A stretch of DNA of 64,000 nt from CAIVVT01 sp052145115 (GTDB lineage: Bacteria; Acidobacteriota; Terriglobia; Bryobacterales; Bryobacteraceae): assembly GCA_052145115.1 (NCBI GenBank), contig JBKQPG010000025.1, forward strand, positions 62,001-126,000, read 5' to 3'. The position numbers were made by a program, and so were the translations under genes. Every line of letters starts with the position of its first letter. Within the stretch, counting starts at the first letter, position 1. This document shows, one piece after another, positions 1 through 9,871 of the stretch. The notes under the pieces are model-generated. The model saw nothing but the letters and a program-made list of their open reading frames with translations. It was not told the origin of the DNA and did not search any database.

Positions 1-2032
1 TTTCCTCCTTGTGACGAACCGATCCCCACCACAAGTAGGCGCACAGGCCGGCGAACAGAAGGGTGGAGACCAACTGTGAAATCATCTCATGGTCATAGAA
101 GGGCGTGCGGATCCAATCCTCGGAGAAGCCTGGAATGGTGACGAAACCGGGTATCAGGGTGAAGCGCGGGATCAGACGGCAGGCCGCTCCGAAGACGCCG
201 CCGAGCGCGCCGCCGGCCATGAGTCCGGAGGCGATGATCACGCCGCGCTCGCGCACGCGGTTGCCGCGCGCGCCGCCTAGCTTCTCCGCGCGCCGGCCGA
301 GGAAATGCGCCAGGAAACCACCAACCAGGGCGGGCGTATTCAACTCCAGCGGAAGGTACATGCCCAGGGCGAAGATCAGCGCCGGGACACCCAGCATCTC
401 CATGATGACGGCGACCGCGGCGCCCGCGCCGAACAGGATGTAGGCGACAGGCTGGCGGCTCATGAAACCCTCGACCAGCGCCTTCATGATCGACGCCTGA
501 GGCGAGGCCAGGACGACGCGCGTATCGCCCGGAGCGGCCTCGCCGAATTGAAAAGCCTGCGCCAAAACGACGATGGTGAGACCGGCCGCGACCGAGGCGG
601 CGATCACGCCCAGGAACTTGACTTTCTCCTGAGCGGCGGGCGTGGAGCCAAGCCAGTAGCCGGTTTTGAAGTCCGTGATGGCCTGGCCGGAGACGGACAG
701 CGCGGTGCACACCATGCCGGCGATGGCCATGACGAAGAACATGCCCGTCGCGCCGGAGAGGCCGAAGCGCAGCAGCACGATGGAGGAGATGATGATGGTC
801 AGCATGGTCATCCCCGAAACCGGATTGCGGGCCGTGGTGGCGATGGCGTTGGCGGCGACGGATGTGAAGAAGAACGCGAAGACCAGCGTCAGCGCCAGGC
901 CGGCCAGGATGACGGCGGGCGAGGGGCTGAGGCGGCCCAGCAGGAGGCCGACGCCGAGGGCGCTGACAACGACGCATAAGAGAATTGATACGACCGTGAT
1001 GTCGCGGTCGGTCCGTTCGCCGGTGGAGGCCTCGCCGTGCCGAAAGGCGCGCAGGGCGACGCCGAAGCTGCCGGCGACGATGCGCATCGACTTCAGGATC
1101 CCGAAGATACCGGCCGTGGCGATGGCGCCCACGCCCACGTAGCGCACGTAGCCGCGAAAGATCTGCACGGCCGTCATGTGGGCGATCGGGAGCTGTGCGG
1201 GATAGACGGAAACATCGGGCAGATGCCGGCCGACCATCCAGATCAGCGGCACGAGCACGAGATTGGAGAATACGCCACCGGCACACAGAATCAGGGAACT
1301 GCGCAGACCGATGACGTAGCCCAGCCCGAGGATGAAGCCGATGGCGTCGAAGCTGACCGCTACCTTGGCGCGTTCGGCCAGAGAACGCACCACGGGAACG
1401 AATTGAAAATCCAGGTACTCCTTCCACACGTGGAAGGTGGTCACCAGAAAATCGTAGACGCCGGCAATGGCCGTGGCCTCGAGCAACAGCCGGGCCTGGG
1501 AACCACCCCTTTCGCCCGTCACCAGGACCTCGGTGATGGCGGTCGCTTCGGGGTACGGGAGGCGGCCGTGCATCTCGCGGACGAAGTAGCGGCGCAGCGG
1601 GATCAGAAATGCCACGCCCAGGCAGCCTCCGGCGAGGCAGATGAAGATGGTCTGAACGGGATGCGGGTCGAGCTTCAGGATGTAGAGCGCGGGCAGAGTG
1701 AAAATGGCGCCGGCGACGATGGACCCGGCCAGGCCGCCGATGCCGGTGATGATGACGTTTTCCAAGATGGTGGAGCGGCGTGGATAGAGCCGCGCCAGGC
1801 CGATGGCCAGGATCGAGATGGGGATCGCGGCTTCCATCACCTGGCCCACCTTCAGGCCCGAGTAGGCCGATGCGACCGTGAAGACAACGCACAGCAGCAG
1901 TCCCCAGCCCACGGAACGGGGCGTCAACTCGGCGACACTCGCCGCAGCGGGAATCACGGGCTGGTAGACGCTGCCGGGAGCGAGCGGCGTGTAGGCATTG
2001 GAGGGCAGTTCCGTGGCGGGGTCGAGCGGCAT
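1..2032 (-). CDS. OPT family oligopeptide transporter (C-terminus beyond left edge)
   Basis: Polytopic inner-membrane protein of the OPT (oligopeptide transporter) family, expected to import short peptides or metal chelates by proton symport. The reading frame opens at ATG 2030-2032 on the minus strand and stays open to base 1, giving 677 visible residues, so only a short C-terminal tail should be missing. Hydrophobic segments run throughout. Family hallmarks seen are GLKVGQVMEAAIPISI near residue 50, RLPYPEATAITEVL near residue 140, NPVSGMTML around residue 403 and KTGYWLGSTPAAQEKVKF around residue 456. The same frame is confirmed at the start, in the middle and at the left edge, so I see no frameshift. 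It is divergent from the HDOD gene with 141 bases between them. The substrate cannot be read from sequence. Confidence 0.9.
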   Translation of the reverse strand, partial: MPLDPATELPSNAYTPLAPGSVYQPVIPAAASVAELTPRSVGWGLLLCVVFTVASAYSGLKVGQVMEAAIPISILAIGLARLYPRRSTILENVIITGIGGLAGSIVAGAIFTLPALYILKLDPHPVQTIFICLAGGCLGVAFLIPLRRYFVREMHGRLPYPEATAITEVLVTGERGGSQARLLLEATAIAGVYDFLVTTFHVWKEYLDFQFVPVVRSLAERAKVAVSFDAIGFILGLGYVIGLRSSLILCAGGVFSNLVLVPLIWMVGRHLPDVSVYPAQLPIAHMTAVQIFRGYVRYVGVGAIATAGIFGILKSMRIVAGSFGVALRAFRHGEASTGERTDRDITVVSILLCVVVSALGVGLLLGRLSPSPAVILAGLALTLVFAFFFTSVAANAIATTARNPVSGMTMLTIIISSIVLLRFGLSGATGMFFVMAIAGMVCTALSVSGQAITDFKTGYWLGSTPAAQEKVKFLGVIAASVAAGLTIVVLAQAFQFGEAAPGDTRVVLASPQASIMKALVEGFMSRQPVAYILFGAGAAVAVIMEMLGVPALIFALGMYLPLELNTPALVGGFLAHFLGRRAEKLGGARGNRVRERGVIIASGLMAGGALGGVFGAACRLIPRFTLIPGFVTIPGFSEDWIRTPFYDHEMISQLVSTLLFAGLCAYLWWGSVRHKEE

Positions 2033-2173
2033 GCGGCGAGTCTCCTCAGGGGTGTGGCAGCAAGTATCCTACTACGATCGAGGTCGACTGGCTGGCCGCG
2101 CGGGAGGCATACCCGCCGGGAGAAAAGCGATATTGACTGGAGAAAGGGGCGTTTCCGCCGATACTCATAACGT

Positions 2174-3016
2174 ATGGGCTTAGGCATTCCTACCGCGACA
2201 ACCGAAGAGCGCGCGACCAACCTTGTGGCCACGTGCAAGCTGCCCACATTTCCGTCCGTCGCGATGCGGCTGATGCAGTTGATGTCGCAGGACGCAGTCA
2301 GCTACGAGCAACTGGGCAGCCTGCTGCGCACCGACGCCGCCTTGTCGGCCACCCTGCTGCGGGCCGCCAACTCGCCGCTGTTCGGCACTCTGGGCGAAAT
2401 CCGCAGCATCCCGATCGCGCTGCTGACGCTGGGCATGGACCGCGTGGGCATGCTGATTCTCAACACCGCGATGTGGCGCATGGTGCCGGGCGGGCGCGGC
2501 CGCGAGGCAATGCGGCCGTGGTGGCGGCATAATCTGGCCACGGCGCTGCTGGCAAAGCGCCTGTCGTACCGGAACATGGTCGACGAATACAGCTACATGT
2601 GCGGCCTGATGCACAGCATCGGCCAGTTAGTTCTGTTTGAAGCGTTTCCCATCCAGTACGGCAATGTGCTCGGCGAAGCGGCGGAGCGGGGCTGCAATCT
2701 GATGGAACTGGAACGCGAAAATTTCGGCGTGGAGCACTGCGAGCTGGGCGCCGCCCTGTTGCGCAAATGGTCCATTCCGGCCGAGATGGTGGATGCCGCG
2801 GCGCATCACCATGACCCGGAGAACTGCAAGAGCCCGATCACCCGGTTGGTGAATGTCGGCTGTTCGGTGGCCAATCAATTCGGGTTTGCGGTCACCGCGG
2901 GCCCCGCCAGACCGGTGGAGCAACTGCCTGCTCTGGCCCAGGAACTCCTCAGCGATGAAAAAATACGCCAGGAGATCACCGAAAAGGTGGACGCCATGGA
3001 GTGGACTCTGAATTAG
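2174..3016 (+). CDS. HDOD domain protein
   Basis: A 280-residue cytoplasmic protein made almost entirely of one HDOD domain (roughly residues 15-215), a relative of HD phosphohydrolases found in bacterial signalling. Typical features are LPTFPSVAMRLMQLMSQD near the start, the AALSATLLRAANSPLF helix, the LTLGMDRVG turn and the later GLMHSIGQLVLFEAFP and DAAAHHHDP segments. No GGDEF, EAL, receiver or kinase domain is attached, so its partner is unknown. HDOD proteins usually work in signal transduction, for example c-di-GMP-linked motility control, but nothing here fixes the pathway. It starts at ATG 2174 and is convergent with the outer-membrane gene that follows. Confidence 0.85.
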   Translation: MGLGIPTATTEERATNLVATCKLPTFPSVAMRLMQLMSQDAVSYEQLGSLLRTDAALSATLLRAANSPLFGTLGEIRSIPIALLTLGMDRVGMLILNTAMWRMVPGGRGREAMRPWWRHNLATALLAKRLSYRNMVDEYSYMCGLMHSIGQLVLFEAFPIQYGNVLGEAAERGCNLMELERENFGVEHCELGAALLRKWSIPAEMVDAAAHHHDPENCKSPITRLVNVGCSVANQFGFAVTAGPARPVEQLPALAQELLSDEKIRQEITEKVDAMEWTLN

Positions 3017-3038
3017 CCGCAGCGCGTGCAGGACGGCC

Positions 3039-3683
3039 TCACCAGGTGTAGGACAGCACGGCCATGGCGATCACGTCGTTCAAGATGCCGCTGATTGAGG
3101 CGCCGACGTTGGGCGCAATCACCTTGTTGGGGGCGGGGCCGATATAGTCGCGCACTTCCAGGCGCAGGTTTGTGGATTTGCTGAGTTTGAATTTCAGCCC
3201 GACCCCGAAATCACCCACGGCCAGCGCCTCGCGGGTGGCCGTGAGGGCGGCGAAATTGCCAAGCGGCTGAGTAGCCGATTCCTCTCCCGTGCCGACCAGA
3301 ATTCTGATCCCCCCGCCGAAGGAGACGTACGGGCGGATCGCGGATTCCCGCGGTGTGAAATACCTGAGAATGTCAGCCGCGATAATGTGCGTGTGGCCGC
3401 CGAAATCCACTTCCGTGCCATCGGAAGCCAGTTTGAAGCCGCCGAAGCGGCACATGTAGCGTAATTCGCCGCCCCAGTATTTGGAATTGTCTCCTCCGCC
3501 CACGGCGCCGATCACGCCGCCGCCGTTGAGGCCCGTCGAGGCGCTTTCCGTCCCGCTACCGGTGTTGAGGTTTACGTCGAGGCTCGGGGCAGTGCCGTAA
3601 CCTCCCAACACGCCCAGCGAGTAAGTCTGGGCACAGGCCGCGCCAGCGGTGATCAGCAAAGTCAAGAATATCCTGTTCAGCAT
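3039..3683 (-). CDS. outer membrane beta-barrel protein
   Basis: Secreted protein of about 214 residues with a clear signal peptide (MLNRIFLTLLITAGAACAQ) followed by alternating, Gly- and aromatic-rich strands typical of an eight-stranded OmpA/OmpX-like barrel. It ends in an aromatic residue (SYTW), the usual C-terminal signature of an outer-membrane strand. I chose ATG 3681-3683 because an AGGAG lies about ten bases upstream; the next ATG at 3690-3692 sits directly on that AGGAG. It lies just downstream of the TIGR03437 propeller gene on the same strand with a 29-base gap, so the two may be cotranscribed. Function is unknown. Confidence 0.75.
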   Translation of the reverse strand: MLNRIFLTLLITAGAACAQTYSLGVLGGYGTAPSLDVNLNTGSGTESASTGLNGGGVIGAVGGGDNSKYWGGELRYMCRFGGFKLASDGTEVDFGGHTHIIAADILRYFTPRESAIRPYVSFGGGIRILVGTGEESATQPLGNFAALTATREALAVGDFGVGLKFKLSKSTNLRLEVRDYIGPAPNKVIAPNVGASISGILNDVIAMAVLSYTW

Positions 3684-3712
3684 TTCTGTCATTCTCCTGT
3701 TGCCGCGCCGGC

Positions 3713-6700
3713 CTACGGATTCACCACTCTCACCTGCACCGTTGTGAAAGCAGTGCCCTCGGTTACGACCAGCGCAGCCTGGGCAGCGCTGGGAATGTTG
3801 AACGGTATCGCAGCATCGATCCGGTAGACGCCGATCTGGCCCGGATCCAGCCCCGCAAAGCTAAGCGTGAGGGTGACCCCTTCCAGCGTCACCACGGGCG
3901 GTGTCGCCAGCAGCGCCGGCGGACTGCTCGGGGAGGTCGCGCCGGGCGGCACTGCAGGAACCGTCGGTCCCAGGCCCTCCATGTAAATCGAGATCGTTGA
4001 GTTGGGATGAATCGGATTGGTGAAATCGACCGGCTCTCCATCGTCGTGGCGGATGACCGACGGCAGCCCGGTCTGGCCGTCGCCCACGGCGGTGTGGAGC
4101 ACCGCCGGCGCGCTGGCCTCGATATCCAGGGTGAAGGGAGTGCTCAGCCCGCCGGGACTGTGCACCACCAGCGGCTCGCTGCCGCTCACCGAATCGGGAA
4201 GTTGCGCCTCGATCTGGGTCGGGGACACCTGGAACAGAGGCAGCGGGATGTTGTCCAAGGTGACACAGGTATCACCGAGCGTCGAAGGCAGCGGCGGCGT
4301 GCCGGCCACGGCCGCATCGGGCGCAAGATTAGTGCCGTCAATCAACACCACACTGCCTGGGGCGATGTCGGTTCCACCGTCGGCGGAGTTGACCACGCTG
4401 GTGACGGACGGCATGGCTAACGCGGCGTCAAAATCGGGCGGCAGCACGGTCAGGCCGGATTGGCTCAGCAGGAAGATGGAGCCCTGATTCGGCGCTACCG
4501 CCAGGGTCCGGCTAAAGGGCAGGATGGTGAGTCCCGTCTGGCCCACCGGCGTAAGGGCTTGCAGACTGCTGACCGTGATCGGAGCCTCGGTGGTCGAAGT
4601 TCCGTTGTAGGACTGCAGATAGAACGCGCTATTGGCCGGATTGATGCCGAAGCGCTCCACGAGGCCCGGCGCCGACGGCACAGTGACGGTGGTGCGCAGC
4701 CCAGCCGGCTCGCCGGTTTGTGGATCGAGCGCCACGCCGACGCCCGAGGAGACGCCCGTGGTGGACTCGAGCTGGCCAATCGGGAACATGGCCTGGTCGA
4801 ACACATTGACGTCGGCCACGAAGAGAGTGTCGTTGAGCGCGCCGTAGGCGCCCCCCAAGGAGCTGAGATCCTGACGCGATACCACCCAGAAGCCGGAGAA
4901 GGCATCCCACAGCACTACCGTGCCGTTCGGTTCGGCAAGAAAAATGGAATTGGCCGATGGCGATGCCGACAGCACCGCCAAGGGAGAAACGGTGTTGATA
5001 TCGGTGTTGTCGTAGATGCCCAGGCTGGGCGGCGGGGCGGCAAAGCCGGAGCCGAGGTCGATCTGGAACAGCGCCTGGGGCGGGCTCACAGCGCGGACGG
5101 TGGCCCAGATGGCTCCGTTGCCCACGGCGATGGAATGCGGGTAGGCGGCGCGGAATAGGATCGGATCGAAGGCGCCCAGCTCATCGGGCATGAAGTCGGC
5201 GCTGCCGCGAGGCCTGCGCCGGACCATAATCCGGCCGCCCTGAGCCGCCATGCCCCTCGCGGGCGAAGCGCCGCTCCCGCGCTGGATGCCCTGGGACGCT
5301 GGCGAGGACAGTCCGCCCACTGAATTGAGATCGAATACGTTCGCAATCTGGGAATTGTCGCTGGTCACGATCAGCTCGCTGTCGTCCAGCGTGAGGGCCA
5401 TGCCGACCGGCGTGTTGCCCGTTCTGAGCGGCGCGCCGACCTGCTGCAAGGTCCCGGTGTCGTAGACCAGAACTTCGTTCATGTCCTGCCGCAACAGATA
5501 CACGCGGCTGCGGATCGGATCGGCCAGGATGTCCACGATCGTGCCCGGTACGTCGACGATCTGGCCGCGCTGGTTCAGGTCGCGGGTGTTGATCAACAGG
5601 CGCACCGGCGGCGGGATATTGATCGAGCTGGCAGAAGAAATCGTCAGCGGAATCGTCGTCGTTCCCTTGGCATTGCCATACACCGAAGTATCGACAGTGA
5701 TGGTCACCTGAGCCGGCGTGGTGCCGGACATCGGACTTATCAGGATACCCTCCGCGGACGGCGATATTGTGAAGGGGGTCGCATTGCCTCCCAGGTCCAC
5801 CACGTTGAGCGTCTGTGAGATCGAGGTCGAATTGCAGGTATTGGACAAAAACATCACGTCCTCCTGCTGGGCGACCACCTGCGGAGCCTTGGCCAGCGAC
5901 CCGACCGGAAGAACCATCACCCCCTCATCCGAGATCGCATACACGGTATTCATGTCGCTGGAAAACAGCGTCCGCCCGGCGATCATGCGCGGCAACTGAA
6001 TGCGCTCCATCACGGTCAGGTTGTCGGTGGCGAAGATACTCATCACCGGCGATTCGGTCGCAGTCACCGGGACGTCCCCGTAAATCACGTTGCGCGACCA
6101 GTCCCAGGCATAGCCACCCAATCGGAAGTCGCCGAGAGCGTAAGGGAATTGCGCCGGCGACGACCCTTCAATCGCCAGGTTCAGATCGAACAGGATCCAG
6201 CCCGCCACAAACTGCGTCCCGTCCTGATTGACGCTGACCGCCCGGGGGCCGAACGGCGGCGAGGCCGTCCAGTTGAGCACAATTAACTCCGAGGTCCGAA
6301 TGTTGTAATAGAGAATAACGGTCGTAGCCCCGGAGCCTTGCCCTCCTGCACCGCCTTGCGCCACTTCAGTCAGGATGATGATCGACTGCTGGTCGCCGGA
6401 AATGCCCGTCGCGGCATAAGTAATATTGGCCGGGAAGGTGGCGAAAGCCACGGGCAGGTCCAGGCCGCCGGCCGACGATACTCCCAATACCTGCGTGGCT
6501 CCGCTCACCGGGTCGACCAACAGAAACTGACCGTTGGTAGTCGTGGCCGAACTGCCGACGGGAGGCGTGCCGCAGGTGGCCGGCGTGGCTTGACCGGTCA
6601 CCATCAGCGCCTGGCTGCTCGCGCCGAAGGCCACTGCCAATACCGGATTGCCCAGCACCACTTCGCGCTTGGTGCCGGCGTTCAAATCGAAGATCGCATA

Positions 6701-7024
6701 GCCGCCCGCGGGAGAAGCCGAAGCGTACAGATTGCAGTACTCCCCGACCACGAGGTAGCGGTTATCGGGCGACAGCGCCACGGAACTGGGCGGGCCCGCA
6801 ACCGTCATCGGGGTGCCGAAAGTGTTGGTCGCAGTGCTCATCACCTCGATTCGGCCAGCGCTGAAATTTGCAACATAAAGCCGGCCACGGCTCTGGTCGA
6901 GCGCGATGTCGGACGGCGTGCCCTCCACCGGTATTGAGGTTCCGAATGTTGCGGCCAGGCATCCTCCGCCCAGCACCATAGTAGCGATTATGCCGATAAG
7001 GACCCGGCGCGCTTCAAGGAACAT
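3713..7024 (-). CDS. secreted beta-propeller protein with C-terminal TIGR03437 domain
   Basis: A 1103-residue exported protein. ATG 7022-7024 is chosen because GAGGAA lies seven bases upstream and it begins a good signal peptide (MFLEARRVLIGIIATMVL...LAA). Residues 25-390 and about 490-860 carry repeated propeller blades of the YVTN/SMP-30 kind (for example SDIALDQSRGRLYVANF and PVGMALTLDDSELIVTS). A Cys-containing immunoglobulin-like segment near residues 395-480 separates them. The last 220 residues match the TIGR03437 pattern seen in Solibacter: SVVNSADGG, then APGSVVLIDGTNL, SPTQIEAQLP and EGLGPTVP. Proteins of this group are large surface or secreted proteins of unknown function. Family knowledge plus composition give the class; the biological role is open. 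Confidence 0.85.
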   Translation of the reverse strand: MFLEARRVLIGIIATMVLGGGCLAATFGTSIPVEGTPSDIALDQSRGRLYVANFSAGRIEVMSTATNTFGTPMTVAGPPSSVALSPDNRYLVVGEYCNLYASASPAGGYAIFDLNAGTKREVVLGNPVLAVAFGASSQALMVTGQATPATCGTPPVGSSATTTNGQFLLVDPVSGATQVLGVSSAGGLDLPVAFATFPANITYAATGISGDQQSIIILTEVAQGGAGGQGSGATTVILYYNIRTSELIVLNWTASPPFGPRAVSVNQDGTQFVAGWILFDLNLAIEGSSPAQFPYALGDFRLGGYAWDWSRNVIYGDVPVTATESPVMSIFATDNLTVMERIQLPRMIAGRTLFSSDMNTVYAISDEGVMVLPVGSLAKAPQVVAQQEDVMFLSNTCNSTSISQTLNVVDLGGNATPFTISPSAEGILISPMSGTTPAQVTITVDTSVYGNAKGTTTIPLTISSASSINIPPPVRLLINTRDLNQRGQIVDVPGTIVDILADPIRSRVYLLRQDMNEVLVYDTGTLQQVGAPLRTGNTPVGMALTLDDSELIVTSDNSQIANVFDLNSVGGLSSPASQGIQRGSGASPARGMAAQGGRIMVRRRPRGSADFMPDELGAFDPILFRAAYPHSIAVGNGAIWATVRAVSPPQALFQIDLGSGFAAPPPSLGIYDNTDINTVSPLAVLSASPSANSIFLAEPNGTVVLWDAFSGFWVVSRQDLSSLGGAYGALNDTLFVADVNVFDQAMFPIGQLESTTGVSSGVGVALDPQTGEPAGLRTTVTVPSAPGLVERFGINPANSAFYLQSYNGTSTTEAPITVSSLQALTPVGQTGLTILPFSRTLAVAPNQGSIFLLSQSGLTVLPPDFDAALAMPSVTSVVNSADGGTDIAPGSVVLIDGTNLAPDAAVAGTPPLPSTLGDTCVTLDNIPLPLFQVSPTQIEAQLPDSVSGSEPLVVHSPGGLSTPFTLDIEASAPAVLHTAVGDGQTGLPSVIRHDDGEPVDFTNPIHPNSTISIYMEGLGPTVPAVPPGATSPSSPPALLATPPVVTLEGVTLTLSFAGLDPGQIGVYRIDAAIPFNIPSAAQAALVVTEGTAFTTVQVRVVNP

Positions 7025-7896
7025 ACTCTCTTCCTCCCCAGGCGAACGCAACGGCAGCAATGCCTTCCGTCACTGGATTCATGATAGCCCTAAACCATGG
7101 GCGAGAAAACAAAAAATGACATCGCTGGCGGTGTTTGCATGCCGATTAAGCTTCAATCATTTCGGGGCAGAAAGGGAGTGCCAATTCTCCCCTTGTCCTC
7201 TCATCGGCCCGGCAACGGAACTGCGCGCTGATTTCACGCCCGTCGCCCAACAAAGGAATCTCTACAGCGCGCGGGACGCGCGGAGTGCTGCCGCGCGCCG
7301 GACGAGCCTGCCCTTGGCCCCTTCGCTGTGTCTGTAAGCCATTTTAAATCAGTCGATTCTGCAGGTAATGGGCGACTCGCGCCGGGGGCCGCAGTAGCCC
7401 ATCGGCGCGGCGTGCTGAAGCGCCAGGCAGGGGGGCGCGCACAGGGTCGCAGGCGTTTCAACAGGTTCAATTGCGGCGCACTTGAGTTCGAAGTAAACTA
7501 CATGTCTGGTGCGAAGTACCGACTCTGCCGTTCTCGGCTTAACTAGGATTACTAGTACCAATTTCTCACTATTTTTCAGGACATAGTTGCAGTGTCTGGT
7601 AGAGAAGGGCAACCGGCTGGCATTCTTGACATGACGAAACGACGAGTCGACAGCCAGCGCTGGGCGGCGCAAGAAAGCGTTTCTGAGTTTGCTGCCGTGA
7701 AAGGCGCCTGTTGCCGGCAATACGAAGGGCGGATTCTGCCACGGCTGCAGATACAGAGGGCCACCGTTCAGAACGACAGTAACGAACGGATCACGGCATG
7801 GCCCGCGGGCCGACAACGGCGGCGGATTGTGGCCGCCTCGGGTTGCAGGCATGGAGGGACGGCGCGGGATCCCGGGCTCGAAGGGGGAGCCGGGAA
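7025..7896. other. gene-free stretch
   Basis: About 870 bases between two leftward genes. Open frames on both strands here have Arg/Pro-rich or mixed translations without recognisable domains and without good ribosome binding sites. The part from about 7480 to 7600 is less GC-rich than the surroundings and may hold the promoter or end of a transcript. I find no tRNA, transposase remnant, obvious hairpin terminator or tandem repeat. It could contain decayed coding sequence, but nothing specific is recognisable. Confidence 0.5.
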
Positions 7897-8682
7897 CTAG
7901 GCGACCGGGCGCAGCGTGATCAGGGAGAAGCCGGCGCCCTGCGGATCGGCGAGCATGGCCAAACGCCCGACGCCCGGCGCGCTGAAAGGACCGTGGCGGA
8001 CCAGGCCGCCGAGTTGGCGCACCTTGGCGACCGCCGCATCGCAGTCCTCGACCCTGAAATAGATGCCCCACTGCGACGGCATTCCTTGGAACTCTTCCTC
8101 CATCTGCATCATTCCGCCGCGCGGCTGCCCGCCCGCGCTGAACTCGATGTAGGTGGGCATATTGGCGCTGCTTTTGGTCTCCCAACCGAACAGGCCGGTG
8201 TAAAACTCGCGCACTTTGGCGAGGTCCCGGGTATACAGTTCGCTCCAGCAAACGGCGTTGTTTTCGTTGATCACGGCCGCGCCCGGATTGCGCCTGGCCT
8301 GCCACAACGAAAACGAGGCGCCGCCCGGATCCTGGCAGATCGCCATGCGGCCGGCGTCCGGCACGTCGAACGGAGGTTGAACCACAACTCCCCCCAGTCC
8401 TGAAACCCGGGCGGCCGACAGATCGACATCGGGTGCCGCGAAATATACATTCCAATGCGGCCCGACGCCCTGCGCAACTAACCTGGCGGGCAGTGTATAA
8501 GCCGCGCCAGTATCATGACCGTTCAACTGAAACATTGTGTAAAATTCGTCCGGCCCCATCGGGTCATCTTTAGACGACCATCCCAATAGCTGAGAGTAGA
8601 ATTGTTTGGCCGCAGTTTGGTCCGTCGTGCCGAGTTCAAACCAGCAGGGCGTCCCGAGGGAGTACTTTTCAACAACCGCCAT
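7897..8682 (-). CDS. VOC family protein with two glyoxalase-like domains
   Basis: A 261-residue cytoplasmic protein with two tandem VOC (glyoxalase/bleomycin resistance/dioxygenase) domains, about residues 6-120 and 130-258. Each has the beta-alpha-beta-beta-beta layout: CWFELGTTDQTAAKQFYSQLLGW in outline for the first and CWSELYTRDLAKVREFYTGLFGW in outline for the second, and each ends with an ADPQGAGFSL- or QDPGGASFSLW-type strand. Start ATG 8680-8682 is chosen because GGAGGA lies seven bases upstream; an upstream in-frame ATG at 8715 has no such site. Proteins of this two-domain kind are commonly annotated as hydroxylase-like or glyoxalase-like, but the substrate is unknown. No linked partner gene suggests a pathway. 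Confidence 0.85.
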   Translation of the reverse strand: MAVVEKYSLGTPCWFELGTTDQTAAKQFYSQLLGWSSKDDPMGPDEFYTMFQLNGHDTGAAYTLPARLVAQGVGPHWNVYFAAPDVDLSAARVSGLGGVVVQPPFDVPDAGRMAICQDPGGASFSLWQARRNPGAAVINENNAVCWSELYTRDLAKVREFYTGLFGWETKSSANMPTYIEFSAGGQPRGGMMQMEEEFQGMPSQWGIYFRVEDCDAAVAKVRQLGGLVRHGPFSAPGVGRLAMLADPQGAGFSLITLRPVA

Positions 8683-9507
8683 GGCTGAATCCTCCGCCGG
8701 GATAGTGTACCACAAGGTGCTGGAAATTCGAATGCGGGATGGTCTGGCGATGAATTAGCGTAAACAAACGTCTTATGAGATCTCAGCGCAGGCGACCGTT
8801 CGCGTCAGCGCGGCGAGCTCTTGGTACGGTCCATGCCAGGTCCGTCTGAGCGCGGGGGGAGCACGGAACGAAACCTCCGCTATCGGATCCGCTCAGCGTG
8901 GAAAACGGGGTGATCGGCGCAGCAGAAGACCCAGCTCGCCGCATGCGCCGCATGTGCAGCAGGGCCTGAACCGGTTCGCGGCGCAGTGCGAAGGTGATTT
9001 GTAAACCATTCTTTTTCAAAAAGATAAATCGAGTTCATTGGAATGTTGAGGGGACTCGCGGGCCATAATTAGGACGCATAGCAGGCCACGACCATCAATT
9101 CTGGAGCCGTGCCGCGCGCGACCAAAGCGTGAGAAAAAGGCGTGATCTCTACCACTCAGTCAGTGGACCGTTTAGCCGGGCAGCGCAGGCCGGGCAGGCG
9201 GACAAGCAGGAGCGCCGGTAGGCTGGCGTGGCACGCAGCGGGCCGGAAACTGCGGAGGACGGAGTCGAATGGGGCGGGAGAAGGGTGGCACGGGCCGCCC
9301 AAGGGAAGTTTTGTGCCCGTCCGCGTATGACGATTGCATCACAATCTATGGCCGGCGAGAAAGGCGTAAACGCTCCCCACTCATTCACTCAATCGTTCGA
9401 TGGACTTGTCGCGAGATATGAAAGGCGAAATAGTCCGGTAGGACAAACTGCAGGCCAAGCGCATGGAATCCGCGCTGGTTTTTCGAAATCAACAGGTTGC
9501 AGGTTTA

Positions 9508-9538
9508 TTGTGCAAAATGGATTGTCGTTGAGTATAAA
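9508..9538 (+). promoter_or_regulatory. candidate promoter for the polysaccharide operon
   Basis: Within the AT-rich part of the gap there is a TATAAA at 9533-9538 with TTGTGC (spacer 19) or GTGCAA (spacer 17) upstream. The match is modest and the promoter would leave a leader of more than 300 bases. An inverted pair ACTGAAGT (9573-9580) and ACTTCAGT (9607-9614) lies just downstream and could be an operator. This is inference from motif shape only. Confidence 0.25.
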
Positions 9539-9685
9539 TCGGGTGAACGGAATAGCTTACGAAAGTTTCTGTACTGAAGTTTTGCAAAATTGACGATGAT
9601 CCATGTACTTCAGTTTTAGATATTAATATGCATTGAAATTCGTCTCATATTGGTCTAGTTTCCGACCATGTTAGTTTCTTGAATA

Positions 9686-9707
9686 CATACGGCTGTCATG
9701 CCGTATG
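9686..9707 (+). promoter_or_regulatory. hairpin in the leader of the antiterminator operon
   Basis: CATACGGC (9686-9693) and GCCGTATG (9700-9707) form a perfect 8-bp stem with a 6-base loop (TGTCAT), about 165 bases before the start of the NusG-like gene. There is no run of T after it, so it is not a simple terminator. In operons headed by NusG paralogs (RfaH, UpxY, LoaP) leader elements recruit the antiterminator, which makes this hairpin a candidate; that link is inferred. Confidence 0.4.
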
Positions 9708-9871
9708 CCGCGCGGAGCGAGGGGCGTGAAAGCGTCCCGGTTTGAATCGAAGGCCGCGCCGAAAGACGCCGATGCGGAAGTCGTCGAGGCGTCCGCTGCT
9801 CCCAATTGCGACCCACGGTGAGTGGGACCGAAAGGGGCGAAGCCTGCCCTGGCTTGTCTGGATAAGAGGAA

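Larger units (their letters stand above)
8683..9871. other. long gene-free region and leader of the polysaccharide operon
   Basis: About 1190 bases without a convincing gene on either strand. The left part (to about 9400) is GC-rich with only short, domain-free open frames. From about 9400 to 9690 the sequence becomes clearly AT-rich, unlike its neighbours, as expected for a promoter region. From about 9686 to the start codon at 9872 it returns to GC-rich sequence and contains at least two short hairpins (9686-9707, and a CCCAC/GTGGG stem near 9816-9830). The next gene is a NusG-family antiterminator, so this is probably a long regulated 5' leader rather than plain spacer. Confidence 0.5.

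Noticed and set aside
93..1892. Long minus-strand open frame of 599 codons with Arg/His/Pro-rich translation
   Set aside because: It is the wrong frame of the OPT transporter gene, whose true frame shows the family motifs NPVSG and KTGYWLGST and runs off the left edge.
7349..8455. Minus-strand open frame of 368 codons covering the gene-free stretch and part of the VOC gene
   Set aside because: Half of it is an alternative frame of the VOC gene, the rest has no domain and no ribosome site.
8783..9019. Possible transposase or protein remnant in the leader region
   Set aside because: A short minus-strand frame looks protein-like in parts, but I could not match it to any family and there are no terminal repeats.
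9686..9871. Riboswitch candidate upstream of the NusG-like gene
   Set aside because: I compared it by eye with c-di-GMP and cobalamin consensus motifs and found none of the conserved core segments. Only simple hairpins are supported.
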